Shown here piece by piece: positions 1-12,285 of a stretch of 64,000 nt of DNA (positions are counted from its first letter, which is position 1; each line of letters starts with the position of its first letter). The notes below the pieces were generated by a model, which did no database searches, had not been told where the DNA came from, and worked only from the letters and a program-made list of their open reading frames with translations. Both the position numbers and the translations under genes were made by a program. The DNA is from Asparagopsis taxiformis. Its lineage: Eukaryota > Rhodophyta > Florideophyceae > Bonnemaisoniales > Bonnemaisoniaceae. The stretch is from contig JALQPE010000143.1 of assembly GCA_030407315.1 (NCBI GenBank), positions 1 through 64,000 on the forward strand. The letters run 5' to 3'.

Positions 1-1660
1 GAAGGCGTCAACGCCAGCATTCCCAGCGACTCCCGACGGTTTCTGTTCGCTATGGTTTCGAGCGAGTGGCGTGCGATTTAACATTCGTTCTTTGGACTTA
101 GAAAATTTCGGCGATCTGCTCCCAGGTCAAATTGTGCATTACAAAAATTTGTCATCTGCGAATTGGGCAAGAGGCAACCTGAGGGTGAAACACAATAACC
201 TCAGTTTACATTAATGTAGTGTCCTCCATTGTCCTCTTGAAAACTCGCGCACGGGCACTCTGGAGTACGCTGAACATCGCTAGCGACTCGGAAAACCAAT
301 TGGCCTAGGCCATCATCCATTTCGAGGTCGCCGCGCTCGAGAGGATTTCGCCTAAGTGAGCGCCCTATCACCGATGGCGGGCAATTCTCCTAACTAGTAC
401 AGAAGGCGATGACGCTAGCGTCGCCCGCGTCTGGCAGCAGCCCTGACCCGTAAATCCTGAACAAGTTGCGTTGCGCACAACATCGTCTTCGGACTTGGAG
501 ATATTTTGCAGCTTGCCCTCAAGAGCAGTGGCAGAATGTAATTATCCGCGATGGGATGCACGTACCTTGGACTCTCGACACGCGTGCGTGGATGGTCGCA
601 CGACCCCTCGACTTCCGTCCAGTGGGAACTCTATTGCCAGTTCCATGCGCGAGAGCGATTCTCACTCACCGCTTGCCGGTAAAGATTGTCACTGCGGCTA
701 TCGAGCCGCCTGACAAAAGCGATGACGTCTTGCAAGAGAGCGTCAGTTCGGATGGCGAATTCAGTTGAATTCGCGCAACAGCGAAGGCCGTAGCCACGAA
801 TCGCCCAGAGCGTAAGGCGACTAGCGGCGAAGGCCATCGCGAACGGCCATTATTATGGCACATCATAGCCCCCGGGACACGGTTTCTCACCCACGGGGTG
901 AGTTTTCATCCGACTCCCGAGGGACCTCTTTTGTAGCAGGGGTTAGGTGATGCGTAATTCCTACCCTCGTTGCATAAAGGAATTCATTTGGAAACTCAGC
1001 TTTATTGTTGCACACTACAATGGCTCTCTAAACGCGGGTATTAACTGTCAAGGATTACCTTAGGGTATCAGTTGCTACTACGCGCTTCGAACGGGCTGCG
1101 ACTAACGGCGCGTACGAGTCCGACGAGTCGGCCTGTCCTTGTTAATTGGAGACCCCACGCTCGCTGAAGGGGAAGAGGGCTGAGCCCTTTTACGCCTTCG
1201 GGCGACTCGTTGCCCCGCCGCCGCCACTGCGGCCGCGACTGTCGCCACCGGTGACGTCACATTGAGGCGACGCGTGGCGCGCGTGGGCGATCGAGGGGTC
1301 TTCAACGACTTGCACTGACTCGCCACCAGGGGAGGTTGCGTCAGTGGGTTTAGGAGTTGCCTCCTTTATGCCCTCAGACTCTTTTTCAGTACCCCAGCGG
1401 TGGCGACACCAGTAACACCCGTCGCCGTAGGGGTAGCAACCGCGGAGGTCGGCTTACTCGTGGCGGGTTCGACCACAGCCACAGCCGTAGCAGTTCCCGC
1501 TGCTGTCGGGGCAGGAGCGACCGAGGTCGTCGCCCTGACAGCTTCGACTGCCATTGGTCGGCCGGAGCAGAACCACCCGACGCTACCGCATCGGAAGCGC
1601 CCCTAGCCGACGGTGTAGGAGCGTTGGCAACGGGACGCGCGGCCATGACCGCACCAAGAG
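1..1660. other. Gene-free GC-rich stretch downstream of a decayed Gag-like gene
   Basis: I see no convincing coding region here. Bases near 80-150 and 480-560 look like two diverged copies of the same sequence, sharing a TTCTT..GGACTT..ATATTTT-like pattern about 400 bp apart, so an old tandem duplication is possible. The open frames at 1100-1650 are low-complexity Ala/Arg/Thr-rich readings of GC-rich DNA lying just 3' of the Gag-like remnant, and probably belong to the same dead element. No LTR could be delimited. Confidence 0.4.
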
Positions 1661-1666
1661 GGGCTG

Positions 1667-4317
1667 TTATCGTCTCTTCAGACGTGGCCGCCGGGCAGTC
1701 GCTGCACCCGAGGGTGACGCGGCGGGGACCCCCCGCCCGTGTAAGAACGCCATACCTGGGAAGGCACGCGCGAGCGCGTTACCAGGGAGAGGGCGTGACC
1801 CTTCAACGTCTGCTTGGCGAACGCGTAGGTCTTCTACCGTCATGATGGCGCGTGCGGCCCTAGCGCATATCGTGTTGGACTGCTGGTGCAGATCCCAGAC
1901 CTGACAGAGCGCGCTCTGCAGGGCTAACTCCTGTTCCGCCAAATCACGCGCGTACCCCAGCCGGCTCTTGAACAAGTCATCGTGCTTTCGCTTCAGCAGC
2001 GTGTTCTCAGCCATCAATTCTGCTCGCAGAGTTTCCTTCTCGCCCTTAACCGTCGCCAAGGCAGCTTCGGCTGATACTCGCGCCGCTTCGCTTTGTGCCA
2101 ATCGCTCTCGGCCCGCAGACACCGCGCGCTGGAGCTCTTCCACGCGCTTTTCCAAAGCCGACCAGTCATCATGGTCATGGACGGGAGGGAACGGTCGGAC
2201 GGCCGCGGCCGAGTAACCGACGACGGACCGGCTGAATCAGCCGGGACAGGCTCAACGGTGGCTATTTCTGCCGACGCGTCTGTGGCCGCCGGAGGACGCG
2301 CTGACCTGGGACCCGCGACGGGCAAGCCTGTTTCTTCCCGCGGAAGGAGAGGACGGCCGCCATGGGTCTGATACGATATGCAGTCCTCCACGAGTCGCCC
2401 TAGGGTAACGTAATCCCACCCCTGGCCATCCAACCTCCCATAAGGGGTTGCGCGGCAGTGTATTCGAGGACCCTAAGGGGGATGCCCAACTCGAGGCGTA
2501 CTCCGAACAGGTACGACGATAAGTCGATCGAATGCGAGACCGGGTCCATTGGCACCCACTTGCTCAGCCGACGCGTCGGTTCGTAAGGAGAATTGGGTAG
2601 CGGCACAATGTCCAACCGTCTCCCACGGGAATGTTTCGTGCAAACGATAGAAATGCTCGAGCAACTCGGGCGTGACATCGAAGCACTCGAAATTGCGGAT
2701 GAGTCCGCTAGGCCAGATGGGTGCCTCGACGCCCAAAGAGCGTATCTTCTTGAACATCTCCTCAGGGACCTGGTGCATACGATTTTGCGCCACGATGTTC
2801 TCCAACACGTCGCGGCGTAGTAGCACACCCATTCCGTATGGGCCATCTTGTCTAAAACCCTCGCGAGGGTACCCCCTTCCGAGCTCACCAGGTGTGACGC
2901 TGCGTAGCGGTACACGAGCGGCATCGGGAACAAGACCTCCCATTCGGGGACTTCCATCCAACGGGGTATGCGAGCATAGTAACGTCGACGCAACCTGGTC
3001 GGAATGCGCACGTATTCTACGTCCTTGAACGTGATGACGTAACCCCGCGGACCCGGCCGGAGATGCAGCGGTTGTTACTTGTTTGAGGGAACGTGCGCCG
3101 ACGCTCGTCGCGATACTCCCCACCCCACCGCTGGCGAATCCAGCGCACTGGGAACATTGGAGCCTGGTCCGCCAGTAGACGAATGTCCACCTCAGCGAAA
3201 TCGTCAACCCACGCCCCAAGTTGGTCTAATTTGATCCAACGGGCGATCATTCGAACCATTGGTTCGTCTTCTGGTTCACTGAGGTGATACACGTCGCTCG
3301 GGAAGTTTGGCCGGGATAGTGATACGACATCGGCCATGCTCCATGCGCTTGCGCATTACTTGATCCGCCACGGCGGCCCCGTGAGTTCCTTTGATGCATT
3401 TCGAACCGTTCCAGGACGGGGCGGCGCAACGGCAGGCGTCCGTATGATCGTAGCTGCGGTAACCGGGTGCGCGCGAGAGCTCGGCCCGAAGGCGTCCTGA
3501 TGATGGATGAAGGGTTGCGTGTGAAGCGTCCGCATCCACTCCACCACCCTCGTCTCATGCCCAGGGGCAACTCCAGCCGACGGAGCTACCGGAGGTTCGT
3601 CAACCATAAAGGCCGCGGCGCCCGCGGGGACGGTGACCCGTAATAAGGATCTCGTCGCGTCCCTTTGAGACTCCGGGGTTCCCCCGGTTAATTGAGAGTG
3701 TCCGGGGATGTCTGCCGTCTTGCCCGAGGGCAAAGTGTTGACCAGGTTCAACACCTCACCCAGCTTGGCGGCCATGGCCGGTGACTCAGCTTCGCCAACG
3801 AGGCGAGCCAACGCAGAGTACACTTGTCCCCCAGCGGGGGCCGGGACGGATTCCCGCAGATGACTCCCCAGGGAGACGGCCACGATTACCGTCACTTGTT
3901 ATTCTCGGCGGAGCCGGTACCGAAGGGGAGACGCCCCGTCCCCTGTCGACCGGGAGTTTGGTCCCCCCTGGCTGCAGTGGAGCCAAAACGCGGAGGGCGG
4001 TTGCCGCCACCTGTGGGGGTGAAATACGAAACACCCGAGGGGATGACAGAATCGCGCGCAGGCCGCGGCCGTGGGTGGTTATAGTAATAACTTGGCATCA
4101 CTTCAGTCCCCGCATAAGGGTCAGAAAGGCCTTGCGTGGCTGCTACGGCAGGAGCATAGAGGTCAAGATAAGAGCCCGGCAACGGTTGATGGGCTGCCGC
4201 GCGTGCTGTCACCGCCGAGGCGGTATTGGTCGGAGTACTCGTTGCAGGCAACGAGCGAGTAGACTCCCGAGGGTTGTTGTCGACGTCGCCTTTCGCATCG
4301 GGATGCGGAGGCGTCAT
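1667..4317 (-). pseudogene. Decayed Gag-like gene of a GC-rich retroelement
   Basis: Read on the minus strand, a protein can be followed through several frame changes. It has a Pro/Gly/Ser-rich N-terminal region (4317-3356), a folded-looking middle region (about 3337-2473) and a C-terminal coiled coil rich in Glu/Ala/Leu/Arg (2155-1790). The order matches the intact Gag-like protein at 42399-44663. A middle stretch beginning GMGVLLRRDVLENIV here resembles GRACLLPESTLDFL there by eye. Frame breaks fall near 3892, 3356, 3017, 2830 and 2155, so the gene is not functional as written. No reverse transcriptase, protease or integrase motif was seen. Gag of an LTR element is the best explanation; any other GC-rich repetitive structural protein is possible. 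Confidence 0.5.
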
Positions 4318-4339
4318 GATTCCCCACTCGCTGAATTGG

Positions 4340-4797
4340 ATCGGGATAGGGAAACGGAAGTGACGAGTCGCTGTGAGGAGGAAGAGAAGGAAGGTGGGGG
4401 AGTTGATGGATACATGATACCTGCGCGCAGGAGCGCGCCAGTTTAAGAAGGGGAGAGTGTGGGACTCGTCCCGTATTGCGCTGCGAGCGGTCGCGGGAGG
4501 GACAATTCCAGGCGTCTGGAATGGGCGCCAGGAAGGGTCGCTTAAGCGGTACGCTCGAGAGCGTGAGTGGGTGCTCGATAGGGAATCAGCCGCGAAGAGC
4601 CGCGTTGGGAATCAAGGGCCGCAGGTGGCGTGGCAAGGCAATTGTCGCCCAAGGGCGAATGGGCCGTGCGCCTTGCATTGGCACCGGGCCCACTTGCTTG
4701 TGCGGGCCCTTCGGCGAGCGTGCAACTGTAGCGATATAGGCGCGATTAGTCCCACACGTGTGCAGCGGAGGATTCTCCCGTTTACAGTTGTGCACGA
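4340..4797. other. Gene-free stretch between Gag remnant and satellite block
   Basis: No coding region I can support. The DNA is GC-rich up to about 4740 and then runs into the GGACGTCC-containing terminus described next. Confidence 0.4.
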
Positions 4798-4840
4798 ATC
4801 GTCTGTGTTTTCGGAAGTGGACGCGGACGTCCAGTCTCTC
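4798..4840 (+). repeat. GGACGTCC-bearing element terminus, plus orientation
   Basis: The sequence beginning ATCGTCTGTGTTTTCGG and running through GCGGACGTCC to CTCTAGTAC recurs in inverted orientation at about 22395-22448 and 39925-39976, so these look like termini of one repeat family. No matching direct target duplication was found beside the 4798 and 22448 ends, so I cannot say they bound one element. Confidence 0.5.
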
Positions 4841-4884
4841 TAGTACGGGTCCTAGTCGGCCCCGAGATTTACTAGAACAAATGA

Positions 4885-4928
4885 ACGTCCGCGTCCAAAA
4901 AAAATAAAAATTTTTTGGATGCGGACGT
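4885..4928. repeat. Hairpin of GGACGTCC arms around an A/T-rich loop
   Basis: ACGTCCGCGTCCAAAAAA is followed by a short A-rich loop and then TTTTTTGGATGCGGACGT, giving an 18-bp stem with one mismatch. It sits at the entry to the 43-bp satellite. Confidence 0.7.
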
Positions 4929-5190
4929 CCACTTTCTCTAGTACATATGGCGGAATACTAGGGCCCGACATCCACTTTCTCTAGTACATATGGCGGAATA
5001 CTAGGACCCGACATCCACTTTCTCTAGTACATATGGCGGAATACTAGGACCCGACATCCACTTTCTCTAGTACATTTGGCGGAATACTAGGACCCGACAT
5101 CCACTTTCTCTAGTACGTTTGGCGGAATACTAGGACCCGACATCCACTTTCTCTAGTACGTTTGGCGGAATACTAGGACCCGACATCCAG
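4922..5190 (+). repeat. 43-bp tandem satellite, about six copies
   Basis: The start GACATCCACTTTCTC recurs at 4967, 5010, 5053, 5096, 5139 and 5182, an exact 43-bp period, with a first variant unit carrying GACGTCC at 4924. Units contain CTCTAGTACATATGGCGG and end TACTAGGACCC. Copies differ by a few substitutions (CATATGG, CATTTGG, CGTTTGG). Confidence 0.93.
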
Positions 5191-5311
5191 TATACAATAT
5201 ATCAGCGAAAACCGGGAGGGAAGAAATTACAGCGGATGGTAAATTCAGGGCCCATATCGGACCGTATTTTATTCTCTCATTTAGGAAACTGCTCGTATAC
5301 AATACGTCTCT

Positions 5312-5445
5312 CTAGAATAGGGAATACATATCTGGTCAGAATAGGAAATAAATACCCGGTTAGAATAGGAAATACGTATCCAGCCAGAATACGGAATATG
5401 TATCCAGCCAGAATACGAAATACGTATCCAGCCAGAATACAAATA
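5312..5445 (+). repeat. 24-bp tandem repeat
   Basis: About five or six copies of a unit of the form AGAATAGGAAATACGTATCC plus four bases, period 24. Because 24 is a multiple of three, the array stays open in both directions and makes Tyr/Pro/Ala/Arg/Ile-type repeats. I regard those as by-products rather than genes. Confidence 0.85.
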
Positions 5446-5799
5446 CCTGTCAGCATATCGTCGATCACCCATCTCCCTCACTATCGCGTTCTCCCTACCA
5501 TCCGAACGCCATGCACCACCATCCGCACATACTTCAAGAACCCTCACGACCTAGATTACAAAAAATCCGCTCCTTCCCAATTCCATCCCGCTTTCCTCGA
5601 CACCACCCCAGCCCATTAAATCATCAAGACATCAAACACGAACATGGTCAGCAAAATCTTACACCACTTGAAACCCACTCTCACTTCTATCGTATGCCCA
5701 AAATATACACATACCAGAAACACCTCACAGCTTCATTCCCCATCTTCCTAGATCCCTTCTTCACTCTCCTTCAGTCCTGCCGTTCCTGCTTCACCACTC

Positions 5800-6793
5800 C
5801 TGCATCACATACAAAACATCAAAATCAACCACAACAGTCAGATTCAAAAGCAACGCTTACCACGACAGATATCCTAGAAACTCCCTTACTTACCTCTCAT
5901 CCATCCTACACACAATACAAACCATGATCCAAAAACCTTGCAATGAATAATAAAGTCAGCAGTCCATATCTTCGCAAACAAGTCTTGGTGCTCAGTGAAA
6001 CTTACCTTCTGTCATCAACATTCCTGCATCATCTACACAACATCGGAATCAACCACAACAGTCAGACCCAAACCAACCTTCCCTCGCTGCTTACTTTCAA
6101 AACTCGCACACTTACCTTCGCTCCACACAATACACACCATGACTCAATAGGCTTCCAATGAAAAATATCGCATCAACGGAAATAGTCAGACTCAAAACCA
6201 ACCTTCCCTCGCTGCTTACTTTCAAAACTCGCACACTTACCTTACCTGTTCCATCCTGCACACAATAAAAACCATAAATCACGTAATCGTGTAGCCAAGA
6301 AAAGTAGTCAGCATTCCGCATCTTCGCACAACCGGTCTGGGCGCCCAATGTGACTTACCTTCCGTCATCACTATTCCTCCATCACCTACGCAACATCGGA
6401 ATCAATCGCAACAGTCAGATTGAAAACCAACGTTTCCCTCGCTACATACCCTGAGAACTCGCAAATGTACCTCTCATCCATCCTACACACAATACAAACC
6501 ATGATCCAAAAACCTTGCAATGAATAATAATCAAAGTCAGCAGTCCATATCTTCGCAAAGCACATCTTGGCACTCAATGAAACTTACCTTCCGTCATCAA
6601 CATTCCTGCATCATCTACACAACATTGGAATCAACCACAACAGTCAGACTCAAAACAACCTTCCCTCGCAGCATACTTTCATAACTTCACGTACCTCTCT
6701 TCCATCCTCCGCTCAATACACACCATGAGTCAACATGCTTCCAAGGAAAATATCGCATAAACGGAAATAGTCAGACTCAAACTCCACGCTTCC
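5800..6793 (+). repeat. Degenerate long tandem repeats, no gene
   Basis: Blocks recur along this stretch: the segment starting GCAATGAATAATAA at 5939 reappears near 6517, and the phrase CAACAGTCAGA plus CCTTCCCTCGC appears several times between 5830 and 6790. Period is irregular, about 230-580 bp. I see no coding region. Confidence 0.7.
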
Positions 6794-6919
6794 CTTTGAC
6801 CGCCTTTGCTTTGTTTAGTGTAGAGGATGGAACGAAGGTACGTGCGCGAATCTTGATCAAGATTCGCGCACGTAACTTCATTCCATCCTCTACACTAAAC
6901 AAAGCAAAGGCGGTCAAAG
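6794..6919. repeat. 126-bp near-perfect palindrome with no spacer
   Basis: Left arm begins CTTTGACCGCCTTTGCTTTG at 6794 and right arm ends in its reverse complement at 6919. The centre is TTGATCAA at about 6856. I count two mismatched pairs between the 63-bp arms. Could be a tiny foldback element or the scar of a template-switch event. Confidence 0.9.
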
Positions 6920-7500
6920 AATCTCAGTCGGTGATGAGGGCGGAGTGGAGCCTGCGGCGTCGACCGGACAGCTTTCTGCGTCCGCTTAAGTCTTGCTGTG
7001 CATACTCGAAATCATCGCCGGCAGTGAGATTGAGTATGGCCCAAGCCATGGTCTCTGATTCCCCGAACAATGAGATCCGGATCGAGACAACGAATATAAA
7101 CATATAATCATATATATGAGAATCCATTTGCTTTCCTTACATGATCCGTGGCATATCCGCTGTAAAGCACATTCAGATTCCACGAAGTTCGGAAATAAAA
7201 AAGTTTATTATTACAAATGAATTAATTGAAAATTCATGTCCCAGGGCAGTCGTTCGTCCTTCCATGCACACGTTGCCAGCACGCAATGTGATGTAACAGT
7301 TGGAAATGATTGAACTCTCGGTTAAATTCCACCGTTGGGATGTCAGCTGGAGTGAGCACAAAACTACTACCCACAAAACTACGAACGAACACGTTACATT
7401 CCAAGTCTCGAAAGCACCACAAAAATAAAATTGGTCGCATCTGGACGGCACAGTCTCCCCTGTTCAGCTCGCAATCCTCCCTTTTGCGTCAAAACTCGAC
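6920..7500. other. Stretch before transposase remnant
   Basis: Short open readings exist on both strands (for example 7127-6924 minus) but none has a recognisable domain or a supporting duplicate. Probably decayed flank of the Plavaka-like element that follows. Confidence 0.3.
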
Positions 7501-8874
7501 ATGGAATGCAAGTATGAAGGGTGCTTCTACTACTGCGTAGATGCTTATGCGCTCGCGCTGCATGAGCGAACGTGTCGCTACCGTTTCAACCCCTCTCCCC
7601 AACATTTCAACAACGCTCGTGTCCCTGCCGTCACCCATGAGCCTGCTCGAAACGGCGACCATGATTCCCCGCAACCCAGCTCCCCAGACCCAGAATCTGG
7701 TCGTGCTTCCTCCAGCGACTCACCCTGTGACGCTCCACTGCCACCAACCTCAACCCCCTCCCGCGCAGACCTCCTCGTGCAATCCCTCGCCGCCAGTCTC
7801 ACAACCCTCGAGTACAAGGCCGGCGCTGGCCGCGTGAGCGAAGTCATCACCATCCTACAAGACCCCGCATTCTCCCTAGAAAAGTTCAACAGCGCCGTTC
7901 GCACCGTAGAAGAATGTCGCCACGTTACCGCTTCCATGGTCGAAACACATTTCCGCACCGAAGGTTACAAGAGCCACATCATTCCAGACAAAACTGGTAA
8001 GTACTCGGCACAGCTGTACCTCCGCGACCCAGTCGACATGCTCCGCAGGCAGTTAGCACTGGCTAACGACCAAAATACTCTCTTCCACCCCTCCCACAGA
8101 CCGCCCCAGACGGCACCGCAATATTTTCTCATCCCCTACACACAGAATTCGCGAAAACGCTGCACCAGGTTACTAGACAGCGCGTGCAGCTCTCGGAAGA
8201 TCCACAGGTCGTATGGGCAGAGGAAACTGATCCCACCTTCCTCCTTTGCCGGCCTCCTCCAAGTGTACTCCGACAAGCAGCAGCACAAGCCTCAAGAGCT
8301 CCGCAATCGTCGCATACCCCATACACGTCACACTGCTCAACTTCTCCGCCCCCTCCGTCGCCACTGCATCCGTACCGGCCTCACCATCGTCGGGTATCTT
8401 CCGTACATTGTTAACCCTTCGTCCAACGCCTTGTTCGGTGATGAAATGCCGACAACCTCTAGTTCTGCTAGTCGCGCTCGCAAAATTGATATTCTTCATA
8501 AAGCACTCGAAAAAGTGTTTTCGTCCCTATCCACCGCGTTCTCTTCCGGGTTCCCCTGCACAGACTCCACTGCAACTGCCCGCCAATGCTTTCCCATCCT
8601 AGCCAATTATTGCTGCGACTTTCCAGAGGCCAAAGAGCTGTCATGCACTCGCAACAGCACTACCACCACACATCCCTGCCACCGCTGCTACATCCCGGCC
8701 ACTCAACTTGAATCCACCGCGCCACACCAGCCCCGCTCCCTCGATGATGCACTCTCTGCACGCCAAGAGAGCGCTCAGGAGCTTACGACTGCTCCTCTTG
8801 AAGCTCTCTCCGTCCTCGAACAACACTCTGTCCTCGAAATGACCGCTCTTATACCAAGTAACAGTCCCTTATAG
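7501..8874 (+). pseudogene. Plavaka-like DNA transposase remnant, multiply frameshifted
   Basis: Starts at ATG with a Cys/His cluster (MECKYEGC...HERTC) like the zinc finger at the N-terminus of Plavaka/EnSpm-type transposases. The main frame later gives LLQVYSDK, then GYLP, then ARQCFPILANYC...CTRN...HPCHRC. These match, in order, the family blocks 'YSD', 'VGYLP' and the CxxC finger as I know them. Between about 8125 and 8380 the conserved reading leaves the main frame and returns: TDPTF is in a second frame, and SLKSSAIVAYPIHVTLLNFS is in a third. The main frame happens to stay open through this. The protein stops soon after the CxxC finger and runs into a PAL3 repeat, so most of the catalytic region is missing. 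Dead element; family call moderately secure. Confidence 0.6.
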
Positions 8875-8991
8875 GAGTTGTAGGGGTCAATAGACCCCAC
8901 AACATATTCTCCTTCGAGCCTCTGCACAATGGCTTGCAGTTGGAACTTGCAGAAGCCGATGATGGCCCCGGTCGGGCCGCTGGCCAGTTTC

Positions 8992-9215
8992 TGGGGCCGT
9001 TGTGACCAAATTAGACGACCTGAATTGAATTAAAATTTGGGCTATTCTCAAAAACATGCACATGTGAACATGTTTTTGAGATGGGGGTGTGCCGTACGGC
9101 ACTTTCGACCTCCCAAATCGATGTTTTTTGCAATTTTCTTGGGCCCGAAATTTTAGAATTTCTGGGCTTGCCAGCAATTCAATTGAGTCGGGCATCCATC
9201 GGACGTCCATTTCAG
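8992..9215 (-). repeat. PAL3 repeat copy A
   Basis: Carries the family's 34-nt hairpin (9047-9080) and the perfect palindrome GTGCCGTACGGCAC (9089-9102). Also has the GGACGTCC box and the GCCC..AAATT..GGGC inverted repeat (about 9150-9175). Confidence 0.9.
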
Positions 9216-9902
9216 CTTAGTCTTGTATTGCGCACCTGCACGCATTGCAGCAATGAATCAGGCGAGAGCGCACCGTGCTGCCGTAACGACGAGATGATAT
9301 AGTTTCGGAGTGGTTAGTCAGCCTGGCCGGCAGCAGGATGGCACTGGTTGCAACCATTTTCATCCTGCTACCGCACGGCGCACACACACTGCAGCACGCA
9401 ATTGACGCTTGAGTCAGAGGCGTGGTGTGCAAGCCGTGCGATGCTGTGTATTTGTGTGTGTGTCTGTGTGGTGGTGCTACTGCTGCATGTTGAAGTACTT
9501 CCCAGGTGTACCACTGGTCCACATCTTTTTGGACTGCCACCGCAGACGTACTCCGACGCATGTACATGCATCGGAAACCGACCGAGATAGCAGAGCAGCA
9601 ATCACTGCTGGCTAGACGTCCAAATTTTTGGTAGGCTCGAGGGCAATGGTTGAGTGGCTGACATTCATCGGACGTCTACCGCTGATGGATGAGCTCCGCG
9701 GTAGGTGTAGGTTTCGCGGTGTTGTCCTACAATGCTGGATGTCGAAGACAACGAGTACATCTACTAGACGTCCAGGTTGACCAGCTGAGCAGAGGAATAT
9801 GATGTGGAGATGAAGGCATTGGTGAGGCTGGCAGGAACGGTTTAACAGTATGGGTGTAGTGGGAGAGTGAGGAAGGAGGGGCCGCTCGGGGCACAGGGTG
9901 GC
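9216..9902. repeat. Outer, diverged part of the left inverted arm
   Basis: Sequence pieces here recur reverse-complemented at about 19030-19700, such as the stretch around CCGATGCATGTA and the one around CCTCTGCTCAGCTG, but with many differences. A GT-rich simple repeat (9450-9475) corresponds to a CA-rich one on the other side. No coding region. Confidence 0.6.
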
Positions 9903-10085
9903 TTCTGGGGCCGTTGTGGCCAAATTAGACGACCTGAATTGAATTAAAATTTGGGCTATTCTCAAAAACATGCACATGTGAACATGTTTTTGAGATGGGG
10001 GTGTGCCGTACGGCACTTTCGACCTCCCAAATCGATGTTTTTTGCAATTTTCTTGGGCCCGAAATTTTAGAATTTCTGGGCTTGC
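9903..10085 (-). repeat. PAL3 repeat copy B, outer end of left inner arm
   Basis: Hairpin at 9961-9994 and palindrome at 10003-10016, minus orientation. It mirrors copy C at the end of the right arm. Confidence 0.9.
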
Positions 10086-10944
10086 ATGTTTGTAAAGAGG
10101 GTAGCGAAGGCGATATTAGAGGGAAAAGAGAGGCTGGAAAGTAGAGGAGCGGCTGGTCGTAGCGGCTGAATGCCTTGGAGAGTTGCACTAAATTAGTTTG
10201 TTTAGTTACGCTGGTAAAGAAGTTAAATACGTTCTCGTGTCTCTTGTTCTGGACGATGTGACGGTGTGTGTCATAATGTGGTGGAAGTAAGAGGGTGAGC
10301 ATCGGGGTGGGAGTATGGGACGATATAATCAGATGGAGATGAAGTGCTGGCAGGAATGATACTCTGTGACTGCGAGTCGTGCGCAATGGGAAGAGGGCAG
10401 TGCGACAGATCGTATGTGTAGGAGTAATGGATCAGTGGGTGTGTCGAATAATACGCGAAGCGAAGCAGCATACCTGGCGCAAGGACTGGTGTGGCGATTG
10501 TCGTCTCATTCATTGAAGTGATGGGACGTGCAGTGGAAAACGGGTGGGTGTTGGTTGGGTGGCACATCGAGTGAATCACGGAAAATACGTTTTCCCCTTG
10601 GACGACGCTCTCTGCCCGCATATAGATGCCACGAAGCCATGTGCGGAGACGGGTGTGACGTTCGCGGGCGGTGGTGGGTGAAAACCCATCTTATCGCACC
10701 AGTTTATAGTCTCCTACCTACCCTAGAGCTCTTTTGACGTGCCCAGTCCTAAGTTTCGTACCACTTGATCACTCACATACTATATTTTTATGGTTAAACA
10801 CATTATAATGTGATTCTATAGAATCACAGTTGATGGACAGCATCATATCCGTTTATTGTTGGTGATATAGCGATATAAATTAACTGAGGAGATTGTTGAG
10901 GTTGTACTTCGGGTACGATGTTGAATGTTAGATTAGAATTCCCG

Positions 10945-12075
10945 TCAATATAACTGTACCATCATCCATCCGCTCGCATTCATCCATGTATGGATGGCGT
11001 TTCTCGACATGGCTACTATGTAATTATGAGCGATTGGCAGTGGCAAAGGGAAATCTACTGCGACAACTGTCCACCCAATTGCGTGCAATCTCTTGCTCAT
11101 TAACTCTTCCTCTCGCCCCTCTTCAGTAACTTCTCCACCCCCAATCTCTCCCCATCTCCACCATCTTCCTAATATCTGAACCGCATAAAAACGGCATCCC
11201 TTCTCGTCATAATCCTCCTCAACCATGTGCACTGCCTGCACTTCATTCTCACACCACCCTTGCTGTACAATGTACTCCACTTCAGCACCACTCATAATCT
11301 GTACCGAGGGTTCAAACGCCGCTGTTACATATTTGACCATAAAGTCGTTGCGAACGTTTGCATACAAATATCTCTTCTCAAATGCGCGCAGTGCCGACAA
11401 GAATTTCAATCCTAATATGTTATTATCACTCGACATGGCGACCAGCAATCCATCTTCATCTCTTAATAACAACTCCTTCGCCGTTTCGCCGAAAACATTT
11501 TCCGCCATTCCCATTAAGCCGTCCGGAATGAGCCGATAAACCCCAAAACTTGTGCATCCCAAGGTGCGGACTTGCTACCGAGATAAATCGGCGTCCAATC
11601 AAGTCCGCAACCAGATCCGTTTCCTCATTGTATAGCTTTGCAGCTGCGTACCGCACATACAAACCACCCAACAAGAACCCTACTAAACTGATTGCATTGA
11701 AAATGTCATTCTCTGCAACAATTCTTTGCATATCTTCGGCCAATCTCTAGCCTCCGAGTAGGATACCATCGTGGGTGTTATCCGTATTCACCTTTGTCAC
11801 AAGCACTAATAATTCGCAGCTCGAAGAGCTGTAGCTGCTTGCAGTTCATCCAAGACATATGTAAGGTGTTCTAAAGCACCATGGAGCTCATGAGCGAGGA
11901 CGAGTAGTTCTGTGGGAGGTGCGCGTATGAGCGCGTCATGTGGCAGAACGAGGGGTGGAGACGCTGGACGACGGAGTGCTATTGCGAAAGGAAGACGCAC
12001 GGTAACATTAATCACTATTCCCCTAATTGCCCAACTCGAGTAGTAATTAAGACGACTCTTCCCCGACATGATCAA
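10945..12075 (-). pseudogene. DUF676 serine-esterase-like gene, broken (left copy)
   Basis: In the minus direction the reading begins near 12075 and passes an oxyanion-type segment LVLAHELHG. It then needs a frame change, shows NTHDGILLGG followed by an in-frame TAG, and continues RLAEDMQRIV. Next come ISLVGFLLGGLYVRYAAAK, FISVASPHLG, LLVAMSSDN and RYLYANVRND, the order seen in the DUF676 family of putative alpha/beta-hydrolase lipases. The usual nucleophile elbow GHSLGG reads GFLLGG here, so the catalytic Ser is Leu. With the stop, the frame change and the lost Ser it should be inactive. A mirror copy lies at 16856-17989. In this left copy the last reading frame (11562-10945) runs 205 residues, longer than in the right copy. 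Confidence 0.65.
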
Positions 12076-12285
12076 TCATTCCGTAACCGCACGCTTCATT
12101 GCTCTGTGAAAAAGTGTATCCAACACACTTGTTGCCAGCATGTATGAGAATGGTCGTAGAGCTGAGAGAGCTATCTTACAGATTGTATAATGCGTGTAAA
12201 AGTAGGAGTCTTGATGTTTGTCAAGGATGTCTAAAATTGTAGACAGCGTCGAAAAGATCAGCGCACATGAGCGCTCAGAATACGA

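Noticed and set aside
4922..5190. CRISPR array
   Set aside because: The units are contiguous 43-bp repeats with no unique spacers.
5236..5619. 127-codon frame over the 24-bp repeat
   Set aside because: Open because the period is a multiple of three; no start context, domain or conserved continuation.
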